In this document: piece by piece, positions 15,149 through 24,783 of the stretch | Numbering within the stretch: position 1 is the first letter of the stretch | How the letters are laid out: the number at the start of each line of letters is the position of its first letter | Assembly: GCF_020524355.2 (NCBI RefSeq) | Contig: NZ_CP129019.1 | Location: 3,782,001 to 3,846,000, forward strand | Direction: 5' to 3' | Length of the DNA stretch: 64,000 nucleotides | From: Mesobacillus subterraneus | Lineage (GTDB): Bacteria > Bacillota > Bacilli > Bacillales > Cytobacillaceae | Notes under the pieces: generated by a model | What the model was told of the DNA's origin: nothing | What the model saw: only the letters and a program-made list of their open reading frames with translations | Databases searched by the model: none | Translations under genes and position numbers: made by a program

Positions 15149-16339
15149 TCAAGTTGTGCCTGATGATCCGACCCATGCGTCGGTATCATATCCTCTCACT
15201 TGCCAGTAACCTTCATGAGCATGATCAATAGCTTCGATTCGGACAAGCCATTTCACGGATTTATAGGCATACATTTTGGGGACAATCAGCCGGACGGGGC
15301 CTCCATAGTCTGACGGAATCAGCTCTCCATCCATGAGCACAGCGACCATGACATCATCCAAGGCTGCCTGTTCAAGGGACAATGAGTCCGTATAGACACC
15401 GTCGCCCGAGTAAAATTTCAGATGGGAGGCGTTCTCTTTCAGCTTTACCTTCTTCATGAGATCTTTCAGCAGGATGCCTTCATACGTGACATGAAGCACG
15501 GACCATCCAGTAACGCAGTGAAAATCACTGACCTGGACTGTCCTCTTCAATTTGACGAATTCTTCCCATGACAACGACACTGGTTCATCAACCAGTCCAT
15601 CAATTGCAAAATTCCAATTTCCATTGTTAAAAACCGGTGTCTCCGTCACTGTATAAATCCGGAATTTGCCTTCATACCCTCCGCCAATGGGAGGCGAGGA
15701 TTGCGTGGCGGGAATTGGCAGGGGCGAAAGCTCATTTGTGCTGTTCAGCGCCACCTCCTGCAGTGTCGATCCTCCATCATCCATCACTTGTTTTAGCCAT
15801 TTATATATAGATGGACCCAAAAAGATCGCAAGCAAAGTGACAATGCCGTATTTGAAAAACCCTCTGCGGCTGAAGGCATATAGTTCTTTCTTTTTCTCTT
15901 GCAGTTGACCTGATCTTTTCTTAAACCATCCTGACCTAGTCACTGAGTGGAAAAGGATGACCGGCAGACCCATCCAGGTGAATACATCATGTACGATCAA
16001 TGAAGCTTGAACGAGTTCTTCAGGAAGACTCCTTTGAAAAGTTAGAACCGTACCGCTAATAATCCAGCCAATGATCAATCCAATCACCATCGCAAGATTC
16101 CGTTTCTTCCCTTGTTGTTTTTTTATGACTTTGTAGTGGAAAGCAAAATAGCGGAAATAAAGCAAAAGGAAGGCAACCGTTGCAAAACCGATCCAAATAT
16201 GGACATCCTTCAACATCACACGGTATGAAGCGAGCGGCGGCCCCCGTAATGAAGGAATGAAAAGCAAGATTCCGCTTATGAACAAAAATAACGTAGCATA
16301 TCCATTCAAATGGTGAAGTCCTTTTAATCTTTTCCACAT
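15149..16339 (-). CDS. Membrane-bound molybdopterin oxidoreductase (sulfite oxidase/MsrP-like) with cytochrome b domain
   Basis: 396 aa fusion. Residues 10-135 form four transmembrane helices carrying several His (H9, H10, H47, H68, H117, H131), as in b-type cytochrome subunits; another helix at 164-180 anchors the catalytic part. Residues 225-396 are the oxidoreductase molybdopterin-binding domain with the Mo-ligand cysteine in SDFHCVTGW (C275) and DYGGPVRLIVPKMYAYKSVKW. It combines in one chain what MsrP and MsrQ do as two proteins. The exposed domain probably reduces sulfoxides or a related substrate; the exact substrate is inferred. Monocistronic. Confidence 0.9.
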   Translation of the reverse strand: MWKRLKGLHHLNGYATLFLFISGILLFIPSLRGPPLASYRVMLKDVHIWIGFATVAFLLLYFRYFAFHYKVIKKQQGKKRNLAMVIGLIIGWIISGTVLTFQRSLPEELVQASLIVHDVFTWMGLPVILFHSVTRSGWFKKRSGQLQEKKKELYAFSRRGFFKYGIVTLLAIFLGPSIYKWLKQVMDDGGSTLQEVALNSTNELSPLPIPATQSSPPIGGGYEGKFRIYTVTETPVFNNGNWNFAIDGLVDEPVSLSWEEFVKLKRTVQVSDFHCVTGWSVLHVTYEGILLKDLMKKVKLKENASHLKFYSGDGVYTDSLSLEQAALDDVMVAVLMDGELIPSDYGGPVRLIVPKMYAYKSVKWLVRIEAIDHAHEGYWQVRGYDTDAWVGSSGTT

Positions 16340-16722
16340 TTCGCTGCACCCACCTCTCGTTTAATCAGAAGCCTGAAACCTGAAGCGTCTTCCTTTTCCA
16401 ACAATAGCTGCTCCTTGGTGTTGAACCTGATGCAGGCCATTCTGGGACCAATATAATGATGAGAGAAGACTTTTGTTTATATCTGCTTAAGTCTTTAAAC
16501 AACCAGACTTATAAAATACTATTCAGACATTACGAGCATGATAGATAAATCGTACCAACATCCACATGATTCATGTTCCAATAATCTATAATTATAGACT
16601 ACTAGCAATAGTATATTCTAATTTCAATGGGCTAGAATGGTATCAATGGAAGACATATGGACAGTTCAAGAATAGTGAAAAACAAAATAAAGGCTTTCCC
16701 TGCCAATGGACATAAAAGTAGA

Positions 16723-16762
16723 AAAAAGCATGATGATTAGCAATTAAATCATCATGCTTTTT
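16723..16762. terminator. Perfect 16-bp hairpin, possible bidirectional terminator
   Basis: AAAAAGCATGATGATT / AATCATCATGCTTTTT with an 8-nt loop. A-run and T-run flank it on both strands. It is far from either neighbouring gene end. Confidence 0.6.
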
Positions 16763-16854
16763 AACTTCTGAATTTTATCATTCAAAGTCATTATAATTGG
16801 AATTACACTTTCATTTTAAGATGGGGAGTGTTTAAAGAAATTCCCTGACGGAAA

Positions 16855-17045
16855 ATAGTCGGAGAAATTCCGCTTAATAAGTAAATTACACTGAAAATAG
16901 ACGAAATAGACGGAGAAATTTCGTTTATTGACTCAAAAAAAGCTAAATGGCTGAATTTTGTTTGGCATAAGAGGAAAAACTCCACTTATTTAGTCGAAAA
17001 CGTACTCCATTTTGAATGTAACCGGAAAAACTCCGCTTATTATAC
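16855..17045. repeat. Family B palindrome array, four units
   Basis: Four copies of a short inverted repeat of the GGAGAAATTCCGCTTA type at about 16861, 16912, 16973 and 17024, that is, at steps of 51, 61 and 51 bp. The same four-unit layout recurs at 26147 and 38627. Confidence 0.7.
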
Positions 17046-17237
17046 TTTCGCTGGTATTTATTCAAGAACCAGACTTTTTTCTGCTGATGCATCTATTTTA
17101 TGTTTGGAAATTTTCCATTCCCATCAAATTTAACACAGTATTTTCAGGCAGGCGTTTGAGTATATAAACTAACAGCATGGTAATGTTCATTCTCACTTTA
17201 CTAATTGGTATGCTACTTACAGAGTAAATCATCAAAT

Positions 17238-17273
17238 GAACAAAAGGAGCATAAGGTCCGTCCCCTCGCTCCA
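17238..17273. repeat. Family A variant half-repeat
   Basis: GAACAAAAGGAGCATAAGGT followed by CCGTCCCCTCGCTCC: the right arm of the CACCTTTTGCTTC-type variant, without a left arm. Confidence 0.5.
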
Positions 17274-17319
17274 TTGAATGCCTATTTTGATCAACCAGGC
17301 GTTATTTTATATAATGATT

Positions 17320-18150
17320 TTAATTGTTTATATGAACGAACTTCCCCTCCAAAGCCTCAATATACCTCTTAGCGGATTTTTGAACAGACTGATGGGCACC
17401 TTCCTTAATGACACGATGAAAGGCATTATATAGTCTGTCAAAATTCAGGACGCTGACTTGAGCTGCCATCTCCTGAACCTTGACGGCTGGCAATGGAATA
17501 AGGTTTGGGTAACTATACATGAAACTGACCCATTGTCGATCGGCCACTATTGTAATAATATCACCAGTAAGCAGGACCCCTTGCTTGTTCACATCATTTT
17601 CCCAGTGTAAAACACTTCCCCCATTAAAATGCCCCCCCAAACGATGCAGGGTTACACCACCCTCAAGCTCCAGGGATTCACCAGACCAGAATATGATCCT
17701 GTCACTGTGCCTGGTGACCCACTGGCGATCGTTTTCGTGAATATAAATGCTTGCTCCGAATTTTTCAGCCCATTCCACCTGTGTCGAATAATAATGCGGA
17801 TGGGATAATGCGATGGCATCGATTCCTCCTAGGGAATGTATTTCATTTTCTGTTTTTTCGTCCAGGTAGGTGATGCAGTCCCATAACAAGTTGAACCCTT
17901 TATTCTGAACTAAATAGGCTGTCTGCCCAATCGCAAACGAAGGAGTCGTGGTAAGGCTGTACAGTCCTTCCTCTTCCTGGACAATGGTATTTTGATATTT
18001 CCCTGAATCTATAATTTGTTGAAGCGTTGTCCATGACTGTCCATCAGGATGAATATACTGTCTTTCGTCAGCGCAAATCAAGCAGGTTTCAGGAGCATGA
18101 GCAGAATGGGAATATTGGACACCGCAAGTATTGCATATATAATGGTTCAT
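17320..18150 (-). CDS. MBL-fold metallo-hydrolase with N-terminal zinc ribbon
   Basis: 276 aa from ATG 18150, preceded by AGGAAGGTG. The N-terminus has a rubredoxin-like knuckle pair, CNTCGVQ and ETCLICADE, likely binding Zn or Fe. The metallo-beta-lactamase core is degenerate but recognisable: ALSHPHYYSTQVEWAEKFGA (in place of HxHxDH), HRLGGHFNGGSVL and LTGDIITIV. Members of this group are annotated as hydrolases of unknown substrate; the altered HxHxDH motif suggests a modified metal site. Monocistronic. Confidence 0.85.
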   Translation of the reverse strand: MNHYICNTCGVQYSHSAHAPETCLICADERQYIHPDGQSWTTLQQIIDSGKYQNTIVQEEEGLYSLTTTPSFAIGQTAYLVQNKGFNLLWDCITYLDEKTENEIHSLGGIDAIALSHPHYYSTQVEWAEKFGASIYIHENDRQWVTRHSDRIIFWSGESLELEGGVTLHRLGGHFNGGSVLHWENDVNKQGVLLTGDIITIVADRQWVSFMYSYPNLIPLPAVKVQEMAAQVSVLNFDRLYNAFHRVIKEGAHQSVQKSAKRYIEALEGKFVHINN

Positions 18151-18401
18151 TTTGAACACCTTCCTGTGATTATCTTATCTTTAGTATAAGAAAACCATAA
18201 AGCAATCTCCTCGGAAGAATGGTGTAATCTATCTACAACTTTTGGCTGAGATGTTGAGTAGATACAGTGACGATTCTGAGAGATAACGCCTGCGTACTCC
18301 CTAAAAATTTCTAATGATTTTTCTAGGTAATTTGGTTTAAAAATCGTCTCACAGGGTATGTAATATCGATTGTTAAGTTATCACTACGGGGGTAAGGGAA
18401 A

Positions 18402-19223
18402 TTGAATAACATTATTATTTTAAGAGAAGAAATAAAGAACTACTTTAATGATAATGGGGCGATATTTGAAGAGAATTTACTTTCTCAAGCAGTGAATGTT
18501 TCGGGGAAGATCACTGAGATTTTAGAAAAAGGAAACATTGACCTTTTAAAAAACGCCAAGAAGTTAATTTTCTTCATAATTGATCAAAATGAAAAAGATC
18601 TAATCGCTTTTGCAGAGGAGGAGGGAATTGCCTGGGCAGGACATTCTCTAACTCTGTCTTTAAAATTGGAATGGGTTCAAGCAATCAGAAGAACTTTTTG
18701 GCAGATCATTGGGGAAATTGATGAAGAAAAGAACCTGACTGATGGAAAAAAGGATTTTTATGAAATGGAAGAATTCATAAACGAACAAATAGACCAATTT
18801 CTGAACAACTTCTTTCTCAGCTACTCAAAATATAAAGATCAAATGCTCCATAAGCAAAGAGAAATGGTTGAACATTTGTCTGTACCAATCATTCCTGTAA
18901 GTGAGACTGTTTCTGTTTTACCTCTAATCGGCACCATTGACTCCTTCAGGATTAGAATAATTGAAGAGAAAGTTTTAAACGAAATAGCTAACACAAGGTT
19001 CCAAAATTTAGTTATCGATTTATCAGGTGTAGCCATGATGGATAAGGATGTTATCGACTACTTTCAAAAGATCTTGACTGGAGTGGCTATGATGGGCTGC
19101 AAAGGCATTCTGACCGGGCTCCGTCCAGACCTTGTCAGAAAAATGATTCATGGAGGGATTCTTTTTGAAAAAGATACAGAAACAAGAGGGACTCTTAAGG
19201 AGACATTAAAGAATTACCTATAA
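18402..19223 (+). CDS. RsbR-like stressosome protein (STAS domain)
   Basis: 273 aa from TTG 18402 behind GGGGGTAAGGG. The N-terminal 145 residues are helical, resembling the non-haem-globin sensor half of RsbR paralogues. Residues about 155-270 are a STAS domain (VSVLPLIGTIDSFRIRIIEE, LVIDLSGVAMMDKDVIDYF, GCKGILTGLRPDLVRKM). RsbR paralogues assemble with RsbS and RsbT into stressosomes that control the sigma-B general stress response; none of those partners is encoded here. A strong terminator follows. Confidence 0.9.
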   Translation: MNNIIILREEIKNYFNDNGAIFEENLLSQAVNVSGKITEILEKGNIDLLKNAKKLIFFIIDQNEKDLIAFAEEEGIAWAGHSLTLSLKLEWVQAIRRTFWQIIGEIDEEKNLTDGKKDFYEMEEFINEQIDQFLNNFFLSYSKYKDQMLHKQREMVEHLSVPIIPVSETVSVLPLIGTIDSFRIRIIEEKVLNEIANTRFQNLVIDLSGVAMMDKDVIDYFQKILTGVAMMGCKGILTGLRPDLVRKMIHGGILFEKDTETRGTLKETLKNYL

Positions 19224-19227
19224 GTAG

Positions 19228-19255
19228 GAAAAAGACCATTTCGATGGTCTTTTTC
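19228..19255 (+). terminator. Terminator of the RsbR-like gene
   Basis: GAAAAAGACCAT / ATGGTCTTTTTC hairpin with a 4-nt loop, six bases after the stop codon. Confidence 0.9.
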
Positions 19256-19335
19256 TTTTATTTTAAGGCACAGGGACGTCTTGCCGTCCCAAAGTTTCTC
19301 TTGAACTTTCCCCATGTCCCCCACCTAAATGACGT

Positions 19336-20133
19336 TTACTTTTCCCGAATGACCGAAACGGTTCCTTTTTCCCTCAGGCCCGCTTTCTCCCAAGCAAAGG
19401 CAGATAATTCACTAGCCCATAAGCCATATGTTAGCTTTGAGGGATGAACTCCGTCACTAAAGAAATCCTCTGATTTCAGGTTCATTCTTGTTCGCCAATC
19501 TCTTAGCCGGATTTTTTGATCATTGTAATGGACTCCATTGAACTTTGAGGCAGTAGTCAACAATTCATTCCCCAAAATATCCACCAAATTCCCGATGAAC
19601 ACTCTGATTAAAAGTGGAAATGCCGGAAAGTCTTTGATCGGCGGCATATTGGCAAACACGATGGGTACATCCTCAAATCTTGACCTCAAATCAGTCACTA
19701 GATACTCTGATTGCTTTTGCCATGACCATGGATTATTAAGGGTAAAGGCATCATTGGCCCCAAGGCCTATCACAATCAAGTCCACTTTGCGATCTGGAAT
19801 TACCGGTACAATCTTTTCTCTGATTTTTTTTACAGTATACCCGCTTTTGGCATACACTTCCCAATGGACTGTCGCATTCGTTTTTTCTGCCATTTCTTTA
19901 GCAAAAACACCCGCGAACCCTTCTTCATGATGACGAACCCCCACACCGGCAATCGAACTTTCCCCCAGAAAAATAACGCGAAACTCCTGATCACCTTCAA
20001 GTTTCACCATGCCTTGGGTTCCTTCCGCTTCTGGTAACCGGGGCGTACTTGCTCTGACTCTTTTTCCTTGAAAATATAAAAATGGCAAGAAAGGAACAAC
20101 GATCATACTGCCGAAAAAGTATAATAATCTCAT
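19336..20133 (-). CDS. SGNH/GDSL-type lipase/esterase
   Basis: 265 aa. An N-terminal hydrophobic segment (residues 3-22) acts as signal or anchor. SGNH blocks: FLGESSIAGVG (block I, Ser nucleophile), GLGANDAF (block III, Asn) and SDGVHPSKLTYG (block V, Asp and His). A membrane-associated or exported esterase; the substrate cannot be predicted. Monocistronic and convergent with the RsbR-like gene. Confidence 0.9.
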   Translation of the reverse strand: MRLLYFFGSMIVVPFLPFLYFQGKRVRASTPRLPEAEGTQGMVKLEGDQEFRVIFLGESSIAGVGVRHHEEGFAGVFAKEMAEKTNATVHWEVYAKSGYTVKKIREKIVPVIPDRKVDLIVIGLGANDAFTLNNPWSWQKQSEYLVTDLRSRFEDVPIVFANMPPIKDFPAFPLLIRVFIGNLVDILGNELLTTASKFNGVHYNDQKIRLRDWRTRMNLKSEDFFSDGVHPSKLTYGLWASELSAFAWEKAGLREKGTVSVIREK

Positions 20134-20225
20134 TTATTTTTATGCATCCTTTCACTTAGCTTATAGGGACACAGCAACGGTTCTCGACCCGAATTTCAAA
20201 GGCGAAATACTTCCTCCTGCAGTCA

Positions 20226-20456
20226 CTATTTATACTTCAATGAGAAACCTTGCACATGTGCATAATCATTGATGTATTTCATTAATTTGCTTTTATTAAG
20301 GGAAAAAGCATTATGAACCTCTCTTTTTCCATCAATCACATATTCTTCAAATAAAATAAAATTATCCTTGTCCACCTTTTGAATGACAAATTGATTCCCT
20401 TCGTATTCTCCGCATCTGATATTGCCAGACCAGATTGAAGTCAATGATTCCATCAT
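20226..20456 (-). CDS. Small hypothetical protein
   Basis: About 76 aa (ESLTSIWSGNIRCGEYEGNQ..., VDKDNFILFEEYVIDGKREV..., LMKYINDYAHVQGFSLKYK). Looks like a small alpha/beta protein and is rich in aromatic and charged residues. The start is unclear: ATG 20456 or 20453, or GTG 20471, none with a strong ribosome-binding site, so the 5' end may be damaged. No family recognised. Confidence 0.5.
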   Translation of the reverse strand: MMESLTSIWSGNIRCGEYEGNQFVIQKVDKDNFILFEEYVIDGKREVHNAFSLNKSKLMKYINDYAHVQGFSLKYK

Positions 20457-20722
20457 AATACTCTTGATCACTCACTTCATTTTCTAAAAATGATTGTATT
20501 CTGCCGTTGTACACCAAACCATCCCATCTCCTTTACACAGTCTAAATTCCTCACCATCTTCAAAAAAACTGCTCTAATTTAACGATACCACAAAATGGAA
20601 GTTAGGATATATCTTCAGCAGCCAAAGCACAGTTTTGTGAGGCCAAGGCTGCATCAGTAATACATAATGGACGATTCCGCTTTCTATCACACTAAAAATC
20701 GCCCCATGTTTCGATTTCATTT

Positions 20723-21155
20723 CTATTTTTCTATTTCAACTAAATAATCCTTTAATCGCTCTTTTGAATCAGAGGAAAGTGGCGCAGATTTTCTAGTCTG
20801 GTCGTCTATTTGCACGATGAGACGGTATCTGCCACTGCAGCAATCTTGCCATTTTGATAGATTCCTTGAAACAAAGAGAAGGAACTGTTTCCAATTCTTG
20901 TAATGGCACTGCCAATCTCAACTGTTCCGGGCCACCGTATTTCAGATATTAAGTCCAGCTTTAGACTCTTGCTATGACAAATGAGGCGTTTTCAGCATGA
21001 AGCTGCTCCTTTGCATAGAGGAGCTCCGTTCTTCCCGTTTCCAGGAAGGTTGAAAAAAGTGCGTTATTTACATGTACCTGACGATCCGTATCTGCATACC
21101 TGATCTTGTCATATGTCTTTAATGGGAAATCTTCATATTTCGGTCTTATCTGCAT
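20723..21155 (-). pseudogene. Decayed second copy of the acyl-CoA thioesterase at 40.7 kb
   Basis: Closely similar to 40717-41142, including the upstream GGAGGAATGAGAGTG leader and MQIRPKYEDFPLKTYDKIRY. The catalytic-region DTDRQGHVNNA has become DTDRQVHVNNA, a two-base insertion near 20965 (AGACTCTTGC) shifts the frame, and a further change near 20820 breaks it again. Scattered substitutions on top of indels indicate real decay. The tandem array at 21327 begins about 170 bp upstream of its start. Confidence 0.85.
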
Positions 21156-21326
21156 CACTCTCATTCCTCCTGCCAATATGCTTCTAGAATTATTTCCTTC
21201 TAGATACATTTTTCAACACCTGAAACAACAAACCCTTCTTCAACATACCTTTCCTACATTTCATCAATTTAGGCTCTCTCCATTTTTTAGCTGTTCACCA
21301 GCACTAATGTTAGCATTAGTACTTTC

Positions 21327-22092
21327 TTGACAGCTTTGTGCTCCGCACCCTGAAACCTGTCACAATAACTACGTTTTCTTGACAGCTTTGGGCTCTACAA
21401 CCTGAGATCTGTCACAATAATTACGTTTTCTTGACAGCTTTGTGCTCTACAACCTGAGATCTGTCACAATAATTACGTTTTCTTGACAGCTTTGGGCTCC
21501 GCAACCTGAAACCTGTCACAATAACTACGTTTTCTTGACAGCTTTTAGCTCCGTAACCTGAAACCTGTCACAATAACTGCTTTTTCTTGACAGCTTTGGG
21601 CTCCGCACCCTGAAACCTGTCACAATAACTACGTTTTCTTGACAGCTTTGAGCTCCGCAACCTGAAACCTGTCACAATAACTGCTTTTTCTTGACAGCTT
21701 TGGGCTCCGCACCTGAAACCTGTCACAATAACTACGTTTTCTTGAAAGCTTTGAGCTCCGCACCCTGAAACCTGTCACAATAACTACGTTTTCTTGACAG
21801 CTTTGAGCTCCGCACCCTGAAACCTGTCACAATAACTGCTTTTTCTTGACAGCTTTGGGCTCTACAACCTGAAACCTGTCACAATAACTACGTTTTCTTG
21901 ACAGCTTTGAGCTCTACAACCTGAAACCTGTCACAATAACTACGTTTTCTTGACAGCTTTGGGCTCCGCACCCTGAAAGCTGTCACAATAACTACGTTTT
22001 CTTGACAGCTTTGAGCTCCGCACCCTGAAACCTGTCACAATAACTACGTTTTCTTGACAGCTTTGAGCTCCGCAACCTGAAAGCTGTCACAT
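21327..22092. repeat. Tandem array of fifteen 52-bp palindromic units
   Basis: Units start at 21327, 21379, 21431, 21483, 21535, 21587, 21639, 21691, 21742, 21794, 21846, 21898, 21950, 22002 and 22054; one unit is 51 bp by a single deletion and the last is partial. Each reads TTGACAGCTTTGGGCTCCGC... ACCCTGAAACCTGTCACAAT and contains an imperfect 35-bp palindrome with arms TGACAGCTTT.GGG / CCC.GAAACCTGTCA. Units differ by a few substitutions, some of which preserve pairing (AAAGCTGTCA near 21976 and 22080). No ORF spans it. Confidence 0.95.
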
Positions 22093-22172
22093 AGACAGTG
22101 GGACGGATCGGCTGTCTCATTTTTTTACATATTTTTACTATACATGAGACTTAAGAACCGTCCCCATGTAGC
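22091..22172. repeat. Family A repeat fused to the end of the 52-bp array
   Basis: GACAGTGGGACGGATCGGCT and the inverse CTTAAGAACCGTCCCCATGT around an AT-rich centre, 80 bp long; it begins inside the last array unit. Confidence 0.7.
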
Positions 22173-22431
22173 TAACCTATGTCGTGAACATTCAAAAAAA
22201 GTGAGAACAGCATCATCTCCGCTCATTGATTTCCATGAACGTGAGGAGACATGGGGATAATTCTAACGCTCCTCACTCTTAATCAAACGTTTGATTAAAT
22301 ATATGCTAACCTTAGAGGGACAAGGGTCTTTGTTTTAGATGGTCCATTGCCACCACAGGAATGGCTGCTGCCCCCAGACATGAAGTGAGACATGAGAACC
22401 ATTGCCCCCATGTCCCCCATACTTTTTTATC
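22173..22431. other. Intergenic region between array and cupin gene
   Basis: 260 bp with short GTGAG/CTCAC-rich segments and half-repeats such as AGACATGGGGA and GAACCATTGCCCCCATG. Nothing else recognised. Confidence 0.35.
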
Positions 22432-23241
22432 TTACATATTCTTGCTTTGCAGAAGAAGTTGCGACTTTCCGGAACGCTCCCACTCTTCCACTGTTTCATA
22501 TGCTTTTTCAGGAGTATACCCCTTCCCTACCAGGACTCCCATTAGAATGAATTCTTGAAGAATATGCGTAGCGTTGATTCCCCTTTTAACGTCCTCTAAT
22601 CCTTCCTGCACTAAATATTCAGTGTGCTGTACCCATTGATCTGGAGTTTTGCCAAAAACAATCGTATTTCCATTTCCGTTCGCTCCACCTTCACTGGCCA
22701 TTGCATCGGCTTTGGTTACGTGGACTGTCCCGAATGGATGGTTAGGTGGCGCATAGATGGAGTAGAGCTTTAACGGAGTATTACCGGTATTGGTCACATT
22801 ATGCCATGTTCCGGCTGGAATCATGATCGCAGAATCGTCAACGACTGGACTTTGGAAGGTGAGGTTATCCTTGCGCTTGCCCATCTGAACAATCCCCTGA
22901 CCTTGTTCGATCCGCAAAAATTGATCAACATCAGGATGGACTTCCAAACCGATATCATCGCCAACCTCGATGCTCATTAATGTGACCTGTAAATGTGTTC
23001 CTGTCCATAAAGCCGTACGATACGTGTTATTTTGCTTCGTTGCTTCATTGATATTTACCACATATGGATTGGGTCCATAATCCGCTAAAGGAATCATTCC
23101 ATTGCCGTTCGGATAACGGAAAGCATGAAAACCGTTGACCTGCTGCGCTCCATAAGGATAAGCCCATTGACCTGACTGTCTGCCATTGTAATTATTCGGT
23201 CCATAATATTGATTAAAATAACCATTTGGAACATAGTACAT
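22432..23241 (-). CDS. Cupin-domain protein with Asn/Tyr/Gly-rich N-terminus
   Basis: 269 aa from ATG 23241 (GGGAAGGG nine bases upstream). The first 50 residues are Tyr/Asn/Gly-rich and low-complexity (YFNQYYGPNNYNGRQ), as in spore-coat-like proteins. The cupin barrel follows: GDDIGLEVHPDVDQFLRIEQGQGIVQMG (conserved metal-ligand motif 1, HPDxDQFLRIEQG) and PAGTWHNVTNTGNTPLKLYS (motif 2). The C-terminal 80 residues are helical. Probably a metal-binding single-domain cupin; its coat association is only suggested by composition. Confidence 0.88.
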   Translation of the reverse strand: MYYVPNGYFNQYYGPNNYNGRQSGQWAYPYGAQQVNGFHAFRYPNGNGMIPLADYGPNPYVVNINEATKQNNTYRTALWTGTHLQVTLMSIEVGDDIGLEVHPDVDQFLRIEQGQGIVQMGKRKDNLTFQSPVVDDSAIMIPAGTWHNVTNTGNTPLKLYSIYAPPNHPFGTVHVTKADAMASEGGANGNGNTIVFGKTPDQWVQHTEYLVQEGLEDVKRGINATHILQEFILMGVLVGKGYTPEKAYETVEEWERSGKSQLLLQSKNM

Positions 23242-23449
23242 TTTTTTCAATCCCTTCCCAGTTCATCACAATATCCTATGCGATTTTTTTGGGAATGTAC
23301 TTAACAGAGAAGCAGTAGACACTGGGCAGTGTTGCTCCCCCTCCTAACTGCGTAAAGAAAACGTGAAGAAGCTCGGTGGTTCAGTAATTATCATTACCGC
23401 TGCTTGATATCCATATATATAGTGTAAAAGCTGACGGGAGTAGAAATCA

Positions 23450-24730
23450 TTGGACCAACAAAATAGCAGGTTTCGGTGGGTTGTATTTGTTTCCGTATTG
23501 TTCACTTACTTATTAATGTCGAGCCAGCGAACAGCTCCGGGATTGATAACCGAGCAGGTGATGAAGGATTTCCAGGTAACAGCGACAACGATTGGGTTGC
23601 TTACAAGTATGCAATTCCTTGTCTATACTAGTTTGCAAATTCCGATGGGGATTTTGGCTGATCGGTTTGGGCCGAATTTTTTTCTCATTATAGGAGCCAT
23701 CGTTACTGGGTTAGGCACGATCATTTACAGTCTTGGGACCCATGAGTTTGTCTTGTTTTTTGCCAGAATCCTTACGGGCATTGGAGATGCGACTATTTGG
23801 GTCAATATGGTATTGATTTTAGGACAATGGTTTAAAGTAAAGGAATTTGTTCGATTGATTGGTTTCGCGGGCATGACGGGAAGTCTTGGATTCCTTCTCG
23901 CGACAGTTCCTTTCTCCGCTTGGATTGACTTACTTGGCTGGAGAGCAGCCTTTTTTTCTGCGGGCATTGCTTTATGTCTATCCGGAATTCTTCTTTATAT
24001 TGTGCTGGTAAAGAAACCAAGACAACTTTTTCATGATGGATCGGCAACGGTAAAAGGTGAAATTCAACGGCAAAACGTTAGGATGTTACTGAAAAGAATA
24101 TGTTTGAATAAGCAGGCATGGGCTTTATTTTTCTGCCATTTTGGGGTTGTTGGCGGCTATGTGGGCTTTATCAGTTCATGGGCCGTGCCTTATGGGATGA
24201 ATATGTATGATATGACTCGATCAGATGCCAGTCAGCTTATCATGGTTGGTCTTATAGGGGCACTTATCGGGGCCCCGCTAACCAGTTGGCTTTCAAGCAT
24301 GCTTGGAACAATTAAGCGTCCTTATGTGATTGTTCATTTTATTGTTTTAACATGCTGGGCTGCATTCCTTTTATTCAAAGGCAATCCGCCACTTTTCATG
24401 CTCATTTTGCTTTTCTTTATCATTGGCTTCGGATTTGGAGCAAGCGCCTTAACTTTTGCTGTCGTTCGGCAATCCTTTCCTATCAGCGAATCTGGCTTAG
24501 TATCTGGTTTTGCGAATACCGGCGGATTTCTAAGTGCCGTTTTACTGCCAGGATTTTTCGGAAAAGTATTGGATCACTTTCAGTCTGTATCAGGCAGTAT
24601 GAGTGAAGGCTATTTCTATGGATTCATCATTCCAGTCATCTTTTCTCTAATTGGCTTGTTTGGAGTGATGTCTATTAAGGAAATGCGTCAGGTTGAATCG
24701 GTAGTATCAGAATCCCTCCGTCTAAAATAA
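23450..24730 (+). CDS. Major facilitator superfamily transporter
   Basis: 426 aa with twelve predicted helices. The loop 2-3 motif is GILADRFGP, and an alanine/glycine-rich helix 4 (ARILTGIGDATIWV) fits the anion/nitrate-nitrite or sugar-acid porter branches (YfkF/YybO-like). Starts at TTG 23450 behind CGGGAG. No neighbour gives a substrate. Convergent with the sigma factor gene, 53 bp away. Confidence 0.9.
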   Translation: MDQQNSRFRWVVFVSVLFTYLLMSSQRTAPGLITEQVMKDFQVTATTIGLLTSMQFLVYTSLQIPMGILADRFGPNFFLIIGAIVTGLGTIIYSLGTHEFVLFFARILTGIGDATIWVNMVLILGQWFKVKEFVRLIGFAGMTGSLGFLLATVPFSAWIDLLGWRAAFFSAGIALCLSGILLYIVLVKKPRQLFHDGSATVKGEIQRQNVRMLLKRICLNKQAWALFFCHFGVVGGYVGFISSWAVPYGMNMYDMTRSDASQLIMVGLIGALIGAPLTSWLSSMLGTIKRPYVIVHFIVLTCWAAFLLFKGNPPLFMLILLFFIIGFGFGASALTFAVVRQSFPISESGLVSGFANTGGFLSAVLLPGFFGKVLDHFQSVSGSMSEGYFYGFIIPVIFSLIGLFGVMSIKEMRQVESVVSESLRLK

Positions 24731-24783
24731 GGAGATAGATTCTTTTCAGCTACAAAAGTGGGCTGAAGTGAGTGTCCATGTGA

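Larger units (their letters stand above)
16340..17319. other. Long intergenic region with hairpin and palindrome array
   Basis: 980 bp without a credible gene. It holds a 16-bp perfect hairpin at 16723-16762, the family B palindrome array at 16855-17045 and a family A half-repeat at 17238-17273. The first 380 bp are AT-rich with nothing I can assign. Confidence 0.5.

Noticed and set aside
21327..22092. CRISPR array
   Set aside because: Successive units are almost identical over the full 52 bp; there are no unique spacers, no leader and no cas genes.
21327..22092. TTGACA in every unit as a row of promoters
   Set aside because: 17 bp after each TTGACA the sequence is CTGAAA or similar, not a -10 element.
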